This document shows, piece after piece, positions 40,024-48,531 of a DNA stretch of 64,000 nucleotides. The notes below the pieces were generated by a model. It saw only the letters and a program-made list of their open reading frames with translations, was not told the origin of the DNA and made no database searches. Origin of the DNA: Glaciihabitans sp. (GTDB lineage Bacteria > Actinomycetota > Actinomycetes > Actinomycetales > Microbacteriaceae); NCBI GenBank assembly GCA_025464095.1, contig JAODMF010000001.1, positions 59,782 to 123,781 on the forward strand, written 5' to 3'. Position 1 is the first letter of the stretch. Each line of letters starts with the position of its first letter. The position numbers and the translations under genes were made by a program.

Positions 40024-40055
40024 TGAAGTACGTACCCTTTCGATGGAAAAGTAGA

Positions 40056-40074
40056 TGATCTAAACAATAGATCA
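40056..40074. promoter_or_regulatory. Candidate MarR operator TGATCTA-AACAA-TAGATCA
   Basis: Perfect inverted repeat in azoreductase/MarR divergent intergenic region. Confidence 0.68.
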
Positions 40075-40142
40075 TTCTACTCCAAGATAATATTTTGTCC
40101 TGATTGTTTCCTTCCGCGCGCATCGAGCGATAGGATGCGAGC

Positions 40143-40655
40143 ATGGCCGAGGGTTTCGTGACAGCAGCGGCAAGCGCTCCACGCCCCGGATGTGACTTCG
40201 GGTGGGCCCTCGACACACTTCTGCGTGCGTACTCGACTGGAGTTCGTCAGGCAATCGGGGAACTTGCTGGCGGGCCGCGCGCGTATCGGGTCATGGCTCT
40301 CGCGGCCAGCGGATCCTGCCCCAACCAGGCCGCGATGGCCGAAGAGCTAAAGCTCGATCGGACGATCATGACGTACCTGGTAGATGGGCTGGAAGCCGAC
40401 GGCCTCGTGACGCGCACTCCCGACCCCAGTGATCGCCGCGCCCGACATGTGACCCTGACCGACCGGGGCGCCGCGCTCTTGGCCGATTTCACCCAGCGCG
40501 TCCGCGAGGTCGAACGAAGGGTCCTCGCTGCGCTCCCCGACGCGGAAGCGGAGAGCCTCAGTGGGTTGATCCTGAAGGCGGCTCAGCTCGCCAGCACGGA
40601 TCTCGAAGGCACCGAGCTCCGCGTCGGAACGGAATCCCTCGCCGCCAATCACTGA
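40143..40655 (+). CDS. MarR family transcriptional regulator
   Basis: NQAAMAEELKLDRTIMTYLVDGLEADGLVTRTPDPSDRRARHVTLTDRG. Confidence 0.92.
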   Translation: MAEGFVTAAASAPRPGCDFGWALDTLLRAYSTGVRQAIGELAGGPRAYRVMALAASGSCPNQAAMAEELKLDRTIMTYLVDGLEADGLVTRTPDPSDRRARHVTLTDRGAALLADFTQRVREVERRVLAALPDAEAESLSGLILKAAQLASTDLEGTELRVGTESLAANH

Positions 40656-40665
40656 CCGTTGCGCT

Positions 40666-40689
40666 ACGCAGATCCCGACTGCGGCCCCT
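40666..40689. repeat. Possible degenerate scar of tRNA-Arg 3' half (T-arm region)
   Basis: ACGCAGATcCcgACTGCGGCCCCT vs tRNA complement ACGCAGATtCgaACTGCGGCCCCT (3 mismatches in 24). Confidence 0.4.
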
Positions 40690-40930
40690 TGCCCGAGGCG
40701 CGAAGGCCCGACCCGGACACTGGCTCTAGGTTCCGGTGTCGATCAGGCATTCTTTCCGGCTTCGCAGTCGAGGTCTGGACGAAAATACCAATCGGGCCGT
40801 TGCCCCGCCCGAGGCCGGCGAGCGATTCGATGGACCACAGGCTCCGCGGGCGATACTCGGTTGCGCAGATTGGGTGGCTTGGTCGCTGGCGGTTCGGCTG
40901 GACACCTACTCGAAATAGCGATCCTCCGCG

Positions 40931-41668
40931 TCAGCCCGGCGTCAGGACGCAGAACTCGTTGCCTTCTATGTCGGTGAGGACCGTCCACGGCACATCGCCC
41001 TGGCCGATGTCGGCATCGGTGGCGCCCAGGCTCCGCAGCCGGGCAACCTCTGCCGCTTTGTCGTCACCGGGGTACGGCCTCAGGTCGAGATGGACGCGGG
41101 TCGGCACGCCGTTCACGTCGGGAGTGCGCAGGAACTCGAGATACGGCCCCACACCCTTGGCCGAGCGCAGCCTCGCGTGGTCGTCGGTCACCTCGTACAG
41201 GTTCCAGTCCATCGCCTCGTTCCAGAACCGCGCCATGGCGCGCGGATCCATGCAGTTGACCACGACCGCGGCGATCGGCCCGGTGTCCTGGTACATCGGT
41301 CGAGGCTCGAGCACGCAAAACACGTTGCCCTCCGGATCGGCCAGGACCGTCCATGGCACGTCACCCTGGCCCACATCGGCGGATGTCGCGCCGAGCTTCT
41401 TCAGGCGCACGACCAATTCCGCCTGATGAGCCGCAGACGTGGTGGCCAGATCGAGGTGCGCACGGTACTTCACTGTTTCGGGGTCTGGGACGGAGACGAC
41501 GTCGACGCAGACGGCGGCCGGGTCAGGCAAGACGAATCCCGGTGGTTCGACGTTGGTCACACCGGGTCCCTCGCTGGATACACCCCAGCCGAGCGCCTCT
41601 GCCCAAAAGCGGCCGAGCGCCGAGTCATCCCGAGCCTTGAAATTCACCTGAACAAGACGAAGCGCCAT
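40931..41668 (-). CDS. Two-domain VOC/glyoxalase-like protein
   Basis: Two repeated domains each ending GDVPWTVLxDxEGNxFCVL. Confidence 0.88.
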   Translation of the reverse strand: MALRLVQVNFKARDDSALGRFWAEALGWGVSSEGPGVTNVEPPGFVLPDPAAVCVDVVSVPDPETVKYRAHLDLATTSAAHQAELVVRLKKLGATSADVGQGDVPWTVLADPEGNVFCVLEPRPMYQDTGPIAAVVVNCMDPRAMARFWNEAMDWNLYEVTDDHARLRSAKGVGPYLEFLRTPDVNGVPTRVHLDLRPYPGDDKAAEVARLRSLGATDADIGQGDVPWTVLTDIEGNEFCVLTPG

Positions 41669-41857
41669 GGCTCCCCAGCCTATTCGCGCAGCACTTCGAC
41701 GTGGTGTTGTTAGTCCTGGGAGGTCGAGATCTTCCCGCCAGCGAGCATTGAGGGTGTTCGCGATGACGAAATCTACGCGACGAATCCACGCCTGCACACC
41801 GGGTGGGCGCCGAATGAAAAGACCGCATCGCGCGCTGTTCCCGAGGAGGAACCTCGA

Positions 41858-42616
41858 CTACCAGGGCGCGCGGCTACCATCCCAGGACCAGAGGGCTCCA
41901 GTTGGACCGTCGTCGGGGAGGAGCGCGAGGCGGACCGCTCCCGTGGCGGCTTCGGCAGGGTCGCCGCCGACGGACATACCGGCAATGAGGTTCGTGCGGC
42001 GCAGTCCTGGCGCGAGGGCGTTGACCTTGAAGCCCTCTCCTAGGGACTGGGCCGTTAGCAGGGTGACGGCGTTGACCGCAGTCTTGGAGCTTCGGTAGGC
42101 GAGGCCGCCGCCCTGGACCTGTTCCCAGTCGAACTGCGGGTTGGGGCTGCTGTTCCACGTCAGTGATCCGGTGCCGCTGGAAACGTTGACGATGCGAGGG
42201 TGCGCCGATCGTCTCAGCGCGGGGAGGAAGCCCTGCGTGACAGCGATGAGACCGAAGACGTTGGTCTCGTAGGCCGTCCTCAGTTGCTCGATCGTGGTAC
42301 CAGTGAGATCTTCGCCGCCCGGGTTGACCCCTGCGTTGTTGACAAGGATGTCCAGTTCGCCAATCAGCTCCACTGCGGTGGCGACCGACGATGGATCGGT
42401 GACGTCCAGCCGCACGACGCGCGCAGTTGAGCCGAGTTCCTTAGCGGCCCGCTGTCCTTTTCCGATGTCGCGTGCGCCGATCCACACGGTCACGCCGCGG
42501 TCGAGCAGTTGCTGCGCGACGGCGAATCCTATGCCGCTGTTTCCGCCCGTCACCAGTGCGACCGAGCCCGGCTCGGGCGATCGGATCTCGGCGGGAAGAC
42601 GTTCAATCTGATTCAT
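41858..42616 (-). CDS. SDR family oxidoreductase
   Basis: VALVTGGNSGIGFAVAQQLLDRG; YRSSKTAVNAVTLLTAQSL. Confidence 0.92.
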   Translation of the reverse strand: MNQIERLPAEIRSPEPGSVALVTGGNSGIGFAVAQQLLDRGVTVWIGARDIGKGQRAAKELGSTARVVRLDVTDPSSVATAVELIGELDILVNNAGVNPGGEDLTGTTIEQLRTAYETNVFGLIAVTQGFLPALRRSAHPRIVNVSSGTGSLTWNSSPNPQFDWEQVQGGGLAYRSSKTAVNAVTLLTAQSLGEGFKVNALAPGLRRTNLIAGMSVGGDPAEAATGAVRLALLPDDGPTGALWSWDGSRAPW

Positions 42617-42630
42617 GGTTTCCTTCATTT

Positions 42631-42646
42631 CCAACGGTACGGTTGG
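42631..42646. promoter_or_regulatory. Candidate TetR operator 1: CCAAC-N6-GTTGG
   Basis: CCAACGGTACGGTTGG just downstream of a -10 (TAATAT, minus strand) for the SDR gene. Confidence 0.75.
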
Positions 42647-42672
42647 AATATTAGTGCGCTTGAAACCAATCT

Positions 42673-42688
42673 CCAACTTTGGCGTTGG
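42673..42688. promoter_or_regulatory. Candidate TetR operator 2: CCAAC-N6-GTTGG
   Basis: CCAACTTTGGCGTTGG overlaps the TTGGAG -35 element (minus strand). Confidence 0.75.
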
Positions 42689-42700
42689 TATTCTGGCAAC

Positions 42701-43297
42701 ATGGCATGGGACACCGAGGGGACGCGTCGCCGACTCCGCGATGCTGCGTTAGTGGAGTTTGCCGCTCGAGGGTTCGACGGCACCACCGTCGGCGCCGTCG
42801 CATCCCGTGCAGGAGTGAATAAGGAGCGGCTCTACAGCTACTTTGGTGACAAGAAGGCGCTCTGGGAACTCGTGCTCGCGACGGAGCTGGAGCGTCTCGC
42901 CTCCGCCGTCAGCCTCTCCGGGGTGGGGTTGGATGACATCGGAGAATTCGCGGGCGCGACGTTCGACTACCACGCGGCCCACCCTGAGCTGGGCCGCCTG
43001 CTGCAGTGGGAGGGGCTGCAAGACGGCCCACCCGCTGACGCCATTGGGCGCACGAGGCACTACCGGGAGAAAGTGGCACATTTCGCTGCTGGCCAACGAG
43101 ACGGCGTGCTCGATCGAGGCCTTGATCCCGCTCACCTTGTGTTCGCGTTGATAGCTCTAGCCGCATGGTGGCAGACCGTGCCGCAGCTAGCCGAGATGAT
43201 CACCGGCGCCGGACCGAACGACCAGCAGGAGTGCGCACGACGTCGCCGGTTCGTCGTCGAAGCAGCAAGGCGACTCGCGTCGCCATCGCGCATCTGA
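42701..43297 (+). CDS. TetR/AcrR family regulator
   Basis: TRRRLRDAALVEFAARGFDGTTVGAVASRAGVNKERLYSYFGDKKALW. Confidence 0.93.
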   Translation: MAWDTEGTRRRLRDAALVEFAARGFDGTTVGAVASRAGVNKERLYSYFGDKKALWELVLATELERLASAVSLSGVGLDDIGEFAGATFDYHAAHPELGRLLQWEGLQDGPPADAIGRTRHYREKVAHFAAGQRDGVLDRGLDPAHLVFALIALAAWWQTVPQLAEMITGAGPNDQQECARRRRFVVEAARRLASPSRI

Positions 43298-43449
43298 TGG
43301 AGGAGTGTCGCCCGGTGCCGCATCCGGTAGCAGTCGACTGACTAGGTGATTTCGAGCGGCGGCGGGCGGTTTCGTCATTTTCGCGGCGGTTGACGTCGGG
43401 TCAGCTGGCCGGGCGAGGATGAGGCGGAGTTGCCGCGCTACTCGGCGGG

Positions 43450-44340
43450 CTACACCTCGGTCCGCGGGTAGTCGCCCGCCTCGAGGTCGGCGAGAAGGCT
43501 CGGGTGGGTCGGCTGCCAGCCGTAGGCGTCACGTGTCCACGCGCTGGAGGCTGGCTGATCAATAGCGAAGATCTGGCCGAGCGGGCCGAACGTCTCGGCA
43601 GGCACCTGCTGCACCGGCAGCCCGAGCTGCTCACCGATCACAGTGGCTATCGCGAGCATCGAGTCGCCCTCGTCACCCACGGCGTTCACGACGGTGCCCG
43701 CCTCGCCCTTCTCGAGCATGAGCCGGAACAGCGATGCCGCATCGCGACGGTGCACCGCTGGCCAACGCTGGCTGCCGTCGCCGATGTAGGCCGAAACGCC
43801 CGAACGCTGAGCGGCCTGGATGAGGATGCCGGCGAAGCCGTAGGCGACGTACCGCTCGTGCACCGAGCGCGGAAGACGGACCGTCGAGACGCGCACGCCC
43901 TGTGGGGCCAGGTCCAGGATCCTGCGGGCGTTGATGCCGCGTCCACCGACAGGCCCAGCGATCGATATCGGGTCATTCTCGGTCGCTGCCCGACCCTTCG
44001 CGAACGTCGTGCCCGAGACGATCGAGAACGGCTTCCCCGTGCCCACGAGGGCAGCGCCGATGGTGTCCATCGCAAGCCCCTCCTCGGCAATGCTCCTCTC
44101 GAGGTCGGAGAAGTCGTTGCTGAACGCCAGGTGAATCACGCCGTCGGCCTCGCGGGCTGCCACCTTCAGCACTTCGAGTTCGCCAAGGCCACCCCGCAGC
44201 GGCGTTCCCCCGGCAGCGACTACTTTCTGAGCGGAGGCTTCGGATCGCGCGAGGCCGACCACCTCGTGGCCATGGGCGACGAGCTCTTCGGTGACGACCT
44301 GGCCGATTCCGCCTGATGCTCCAGTGACGAATACGCGCAT
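43450..44340 (-). CDS. NAD-dependent epimerase/dehydratase-type SDR
   Basis: MRVFVTGASGGIGQVVTEELVAHGHEVVGLARS. Confidence 0.92.
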   Translation of the reverse strand: MRVFVTGASGGIGQVVTEELVAHGHEVVGLARSEASAQKVVAAGGTPLRGGLGELEVLKVAAREADGVIHLAFSNDFSDLERSIAEEGLAMDTIGAALVGTGKPFSIVSGTTFAKGRAATENDPISIAGPVGGRGINARRILDLAPQGVRVSTVRLPRSVHERYVAYGFAGILIQAAQRSGVSAYIGDGSQRWPAVHRRDAASLFRLMLEKGEAGTVVNAVGDEGDSMLAIATVIGEQLGLPVQQVPAETFGPLGQIFAIDQPASSAWTRDAYGWQPTHPSLLADLEAGDYPRTEV

Positions 44341-44393
44341 GGTATGACTCCTGGTGTGATGGGCCGACGGCGGTCACGTGGACCGACACCAGT

Positions 44394-44413
44394 GATGCGA
44401 CTGATGTCCCATC
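44394..44413. promoter_or_regulatory. Candidate TetR operator A: GATGCGA-N6-TCCCATC
   Basis: One mismatch from the GATGCGA-N6-TCGCATC palindrome. Confidence 0.65.
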
Positions 44414-44426
44414 ACCATAGCAGCAC

Positions 44427-44446
44427 GATGCGACAGGTATCGCATC
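44427..44446. promoter_or_regulatory. Candidate TetR operator B: GATGCGA-N6-TCGCATC
   Basis: Perfect 7-bp inverted repeat in divergent intergenic region. Confidence 0.75.
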
Positions 44447-44461
44447 ACTTAGGATTGCCTC

Positions 44462-45031
44462 ATGCCACGCTGGGAGCCCGATGCGCGCGAGCGGTTCGTC
44501 TCTGCGGCTCTGCAATTGTTTTCTGAGCAGGGTTACGACGAGACCACTGTCGCGCAGATCGCCGACCGCGCCGGGCTTACCCGGAGTACCTTCTTTCGGC
44601 ACTTCAGCGACAAGCGGGAGGTGCTCGCCGCCGGCCAGGAAACCTTGTCGGTCCTCTTCGCCGAGGGCATCGCCGCGGCACCGCCGAGCGCGACGCCTCT
44701 CGAGGCGGTCTCCGCCGGCCTCGCCAACGCCTCGGCCGCGATGACCCCATTCAACCGCGAGCTCGGGGCGCGGCTCGAGGCGGTCATCGCGACCAGCTCG
44801 GAGTTGCAGGAGCGCGCCATGCTGAAGAAGGTTGGCATGGCCGCAGCGATGGCGGATGCGTTGCGGGCCCGCGGCGTCGCCGATCCTGTGGCCGACACCG
44901 CGGCCGAGCTGGGCGTGCTCGCATTCAAGGAGGCATTCGTCGCTTGGTCGACAGGCGAGGGCGACGACCTCGCGCCGATGACTGCGGCGGCACTTAATCG
45001 CCTCCGCGCCGCCCTGGCGGAGCTCGGCTAG
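44462..45031 (+). CDS. TetR/AcrR family regulator
   Basis: RERFVSAALQLFSEQGYDETTVAQIADRAGLTRSTFFRHFSDKREVL. Confidence 0.93.
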   Translation: MPRWEPDARERFVSAALQLFSEQGYDETTVAQIADRAGLTRSTFFRHFSDKREVLAAGQETLSVLFAEGIAAAPPSATPLEAVSAGLANASAAMTPFNRELGARLEAVIATSSELQERAMLKKVGMAAAMADALRARGVADPVADTAAELGVLAFKEAFVAWSTGEGDDLAPMTAAALNRLRAALAELG

Positions 45032-45038
45032 CTATCCA

Positions 45039-45746
45039 ATGCACATCGTCCTCATTCCGCCGCTCCTGTGCTCGCCCCGGGTGTATGCACCAGCGCTCGA
45101 CGACCTCTGGGAGTATGGCCAGGTCAGCATCGCCGACACCCGACGCGACGACACGATCGCGGAGATGGCCAAGCGGATCCTGCGCGAAGCGCCAGACGAA
45201 ATCGCCATCATAGGAACGAGCATGGGCGGCTACGTCGCCCTGGAAGTCGTCCGACAAGCTCCGGAACGGGTCACGGCGCTCGCGCTGGTCAGTACGCAGG
45301 CGCGATCCGACACTCAGGAAGAGACTCAGGCACGGGAGAAGCAATTCGAGCTCATCGCGCAGGGTCAGTTCGACGCTCTCGTCGATGTCGCGTTCCCCGG
45401 AATTGTGGCTCCGTATAACGCGACGAACCTGGACATGCTCGCCACCTGGCGAGCCATGGCAGCAACGGTCGGGGCGGAAGCGTACCTCCGGCAACTACGC
45501 GCCGTCATGGATCGATCCGACTTCACAGCGCTGCTACCGACCATCACCTGCCCCACGGCAATAATCCATGGCGCTGACGACCGCTACATCCCCGTCGCAG
45601 AGGCCCGAGAATCAGCCGCTGCGATGCCGACGGCCCGTTTCACCATCATTCCTGGCGCCGGCCACTTCGTCTTCCACGAACAGCCAACTGCCGCATCAAC
45701 GGCCCTCAGCGAACTTCTCGGAGAGGTCGCGCGCAAGCGCCGCTAG
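45039..45746 (+). CDS. Alpha/beta hydrolase
   Basis: IVLIPPLLCSPRVYAPALD; IGTSMGGYVALEVVR; GAGHFVFHEQP. Confidence 0.9.
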   Translation: MHIVLIPPLLCSPRVYAPALDDLWEYGQVSIADTRRDDTIAEMAKRILREAPDEIAIIGTSMGGYVALEVVRQAPERVTALALVSTQARSDTQEETQAREKQFELIAQGQFDALVDVAFPGIVAPYNATNLDMLATWRAMAATVGAEAYLRQLRAVMDRSDFTALLPTITCPTAIIHGADDRYIPVAEARESAAAMPTARFTIIPGAGHFVFHEQPTAASTALSELLGEVARKRR

Positions 45747-45825
45747 TCGAAGCCGCTCGAACTGCATCGCATCCACCTCGGCACCGTCGCGGGTGCTCCG
45801 TGGCGGCAGCAGGTCGTCGTCGCCC

Positions 45826-46500
45826 CTACTCCCTGCCGTCCTCGAGCGGGATGAGCATCGTGCGGAACGGACCCGCTTCGGAGTGGAGGTCCCAAATGCG
45901 ATCGGCGACGTCGTCGATGCCGTTGGCAAGCTGAAGCTTGGGAATGCCTCCCGGGATCACGAGTTGCGCAACACGGACGCCCTCACCCTCGAGTGCGTCG
46001 TGGAGCATCTCACCGTAGGCACTCTCGGCCGGAAACGCGACCGATGTGCCCGCAAAGTCGGCGCGTGCCTTCACCGAAGTTCCGCCGTTAACCAGGATGA
46101 CGCTGCCACCTCCGGCCTGACGCATCCCCGGTAGCACCGCACGCACGGCGTGAACGAGCCCGAGAGCCGAGAACCGCACTGCTTCCAACGCCAGCTCCGG
46201 AGTCATGTCGAGCACTGGCTTCAGGTACTCCCGCGACGGAAGCGGACTGTACTGCAACGTGGTGATGGGTCCCAGCTCTGCCGCTGCACGTGCAAGGGCG
46301 TCCTCAAGCGCGGACGGTACCAGCACGTCTGCGGCGTAACCACGCGCGGTCAAGCCACCGGCCTTAAGTTCCGCAGCCATGGCGTCAAGCTTCGACTGGT
46401 TCCTCGAGATCAGGGCTATCGAGAAGCCCTCGCGCCCGAACCTTCGCGCGACTGCCGCTCCGAGTCCCGGTCCGGCTCCGATGATGGCGATGACAGGCAC
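45826..46500 (-). CDS. SDR family oxidoreductase
   Basis: VIAIIGAGPGLGAAVARRFGREGFSIALISRNQSKLD. Confidence 0.88.
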   Translation of the reverse strand: MPVIAIIGAGPGLGAAVARRFGREGFSIALISRNQSKLDAMAAELKAGGLTARGYAADVLVPSALEDALARAAAELGPITTLQYSPLPSREYLKPVLDMTPELALEAVRFSALGLVHAVRAVLPGMRQAGGGSVILVNGGTSVKARADFAGTSVAFPAESAYGEMLHDALEGEGVRVAQLVIPGGIPKLQLANGIDDVADRIWDLHSEAGPFRTMLIPLEDGRE

Positions 46501-46789
46501 GATGTGATCCTTCGATTGATGAGCGTTCTCTTGACCCTAGCGCGGCCAGGTCGGCGACCGTTTCTCAGGATCACCGTCGACGCATCCGAACCTTAATTCG
46601 GCGGCGGGCTCCCCTTTGACGAGCAACAATTGCAGAGGCCTAGCGGCGGACGGCTCGGTCATCGCGGTCCTGCACTGCGCGTTGGTCACTGGCTGTGCCC
46701 AGAACTCCGGACCTACAGTCGAAAGATGTTTCATCGTTGGCACAGTCGTCTTACGTACGCGGGTCCCTAAAGCCGGACCTTCAGCGGAC

Positions 46790-47185
46790 TTATTTGGGAT
46801 GCCGAGGCTTAGACCTCGGCTTCGGTGGTGTGTGCTCTCTCTTCCAAATGCCGCCTTCGATTTGAGCGAGTGTCTTCGCACTTATCCCGCGCCTACGCAT
46901 CCTCGTGAGGATTTCGGTGTCGCCGGAATTCCAATGCTCTTCGATAGGGCCAGCCGCGAGATAGCCGAGCCCACCGTCCTCGGCCTCCGGATATTGATCG
47001 TGAAGCACGGAGATCATCTCGACGATTAACTCGTCAAAGTGGTCGTCGGCCTCAAGCGCCTGCTCGAGTAGTCGGTACGCGTTCTGTAGATCTCCCCCCT
47101 CCGTGCGGAGCCGCTCCGCACGGAGAGGGCTAACGGAAGCGAAGTGATACTGCCAATAAAGTTCCGCGATCTCTCGAACGCTCAT
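46790..47185 (-). CDS. Hypothetical protein (DUF6869-like impression, unverified)
   Basis: MSVREIAELYWQYHFASVSPLRAERL...YLAAGPIEEHWNS; ORF open upstream to 47473. Confidence 0.5.
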   Translation of the reverse strand: MSVREIAELYWQYHFASVSPLRAERLRTEGGDLQNAYRLLEQALEADDHFDELIVEMISVLHDQYPEAEDGGLGYLAAGPIEEHWNSGDTEILTRMRRRGISAKTLAQIEGGIWKREHTPPKPRSKPRHPK

Positions 47186-47393
47186 CTCGACCGCATCGCC
47201 GCCAGTCGGTTCCAATTTCACGACTGGAGTAAACCACGAAGAGTGACTGGAATTAGCGATCGACTGCTCGCTCGTTCCATTTCGATAGCCGAACCGCATA
47301 AGGTCACTCGCCTGCCGAGCGCGGGTTGCGACGAACGTGTTGGCTGTTCGCGCGCGCAAGACCTGCCCGGGAGGAAATCGCAGTTGCGCATCT

Positions 47394-47581
47394 CTTATGC
47401 AACGCCGGTTTGGCGCGAGGGTGTGTAGTTGACTCCCACGTGGACCAGCACGAGTGTTGCCAAAGCATTGCAACGGACGTCGAATGCGGCTGTGGCCCCG
47501 AAGTCGATACTGCCTTCTGGCTAGCTATTTGGTGTGGTCCCCCCACGCAGATTCCAACTGCGGCCCCTGCCTCCGGAGGGC
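47394..47581. repeat. Left copy of ~180-bp imperfect direct repeat, including 42 nt of tRNA-Arg 3' half
   Basis: CCCCCACGCAGATTCCAACTGCGGCCCCTGCCTCCGGAGGGC at 47540-47581 (1 mismatch vs 50685-50726) plus flanking similarity. Confidence 0.85.
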
Positions 47582-47763
47582 GAAAGAGACCCGCGCAGTG
47601 GGCGAAAATTGCCCCAGGTTCCGCCTATTTACTGGGTTCCATAGTCACCTCGGATGCGCTCGATGACCGCGCGTATGCCTCAGTTATTGCCATTCCGTTG
47701 CCACGGGCGCCAATCTGACCATTTTTGAACCCCAATTCGCTGCTGCGGTGGCGAGCCTTGCCG

Positions 47764-48531
47764 TCAGGGTTTCGGCAGATTGAGCGGAGCAGCGGTGACG
47801 ATCGCGGCGAGGTTTCTTCGTGCTTTCGCGCGCTGCGTCTCGTTCAAATTGAGCCACGCGGGGTGAGCTACGCCGCCGATGGTGCTGGCGATCACTACCA
47901 GTCGCTTCCGGTCGTTGGCGCTGAGATGTGAGAAGTCAAGTTCTCCGACCGAGTCGATGCTTGCGAGGAGCACCGCGGCATCATCCAGGTGGCGTCCCGG
48001 ATCTCGCGAGTCGACGACGCTCGCGGCACCCTTGCCGATCAAGGCGCCGAGCACATCTGGTGCGCCTAGCGTGACTGTTCGACTCGTGGACTTCACAACA
48101 AACGTGTCTCTTCGCCGCAGGGATTGCTCGCCTGCCGTGACTGCAAAAGCTGGCCGCATCATGAAGCGTGGCTTCAGCTGGGACGGCAAGTGATCGGCGA
48201 CCATCATGTCGACTTGTTCCCGACCTCGCTCGAAGCGATAGATCGGTTCCTTCCTGCTGTCAGGCACGATGGGTTCGAACCCGATCCGCCTCAGCGCAGC
48301 GGCGATGCTTGCCACACTTGCGCTATTGGCCGCGACATCCACGACCAGGTCGACGTCTTTCGTCGCGCGCGGCGGTGGGATGCTGGCGCGGCGCGCGTGG
48401 AGCTGGACCATGAGCCCGCCGACCAGAACCCAATCATTGATGTCGGTTGCCTCGATGACATCGAAGACGGTGCTCCATGGAGGCAGCAGATCATCGTCGC
48501 CGATATTTACCGCGTGTGTTTCGCCAGCCAT
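47764..48531 (-). CDS. Nucleotidyltransferase-fold protein, AbiEii/DUF1814-like (putative toxin)
   Basis: WVLVGGLMVQLHARRASIPPPRATKDVDLVVDV; ALIGKGAASVVDSRDPGRHLDDAAVLL. Confidence 0.72.
   Translation of the reverse strand: MAGETHAVNIGDDDLLPPWSTVFDVIEATDINDWVLVGGLMVQLHARRASIPPPRATKDVDLVVDVAANSASVASIAAALRRIGFEPIVPDSRKEPIYRFERGREQVDMMVADHLPSQLKPRFMMRPAFAVTAGEQSLRRRDTFVVKSTSRTVTLGAPDVLGALIGKGAASVVDSRDPGRHLDDAAVLLASIDSVGELDFSHLSANDRKRLVVIASTIGGVAHPAWLNLNETQRAKARRNLAAIVTAAPLNLPKP

Noticed and set aside
47326-47718. Protein-coding ORF 47326..47718 (and similar 50523..50765)
   Set aside because: Similarity between the two peptides is explained by the tRNA-flank direct repeat; one reads through a tRNA gene.
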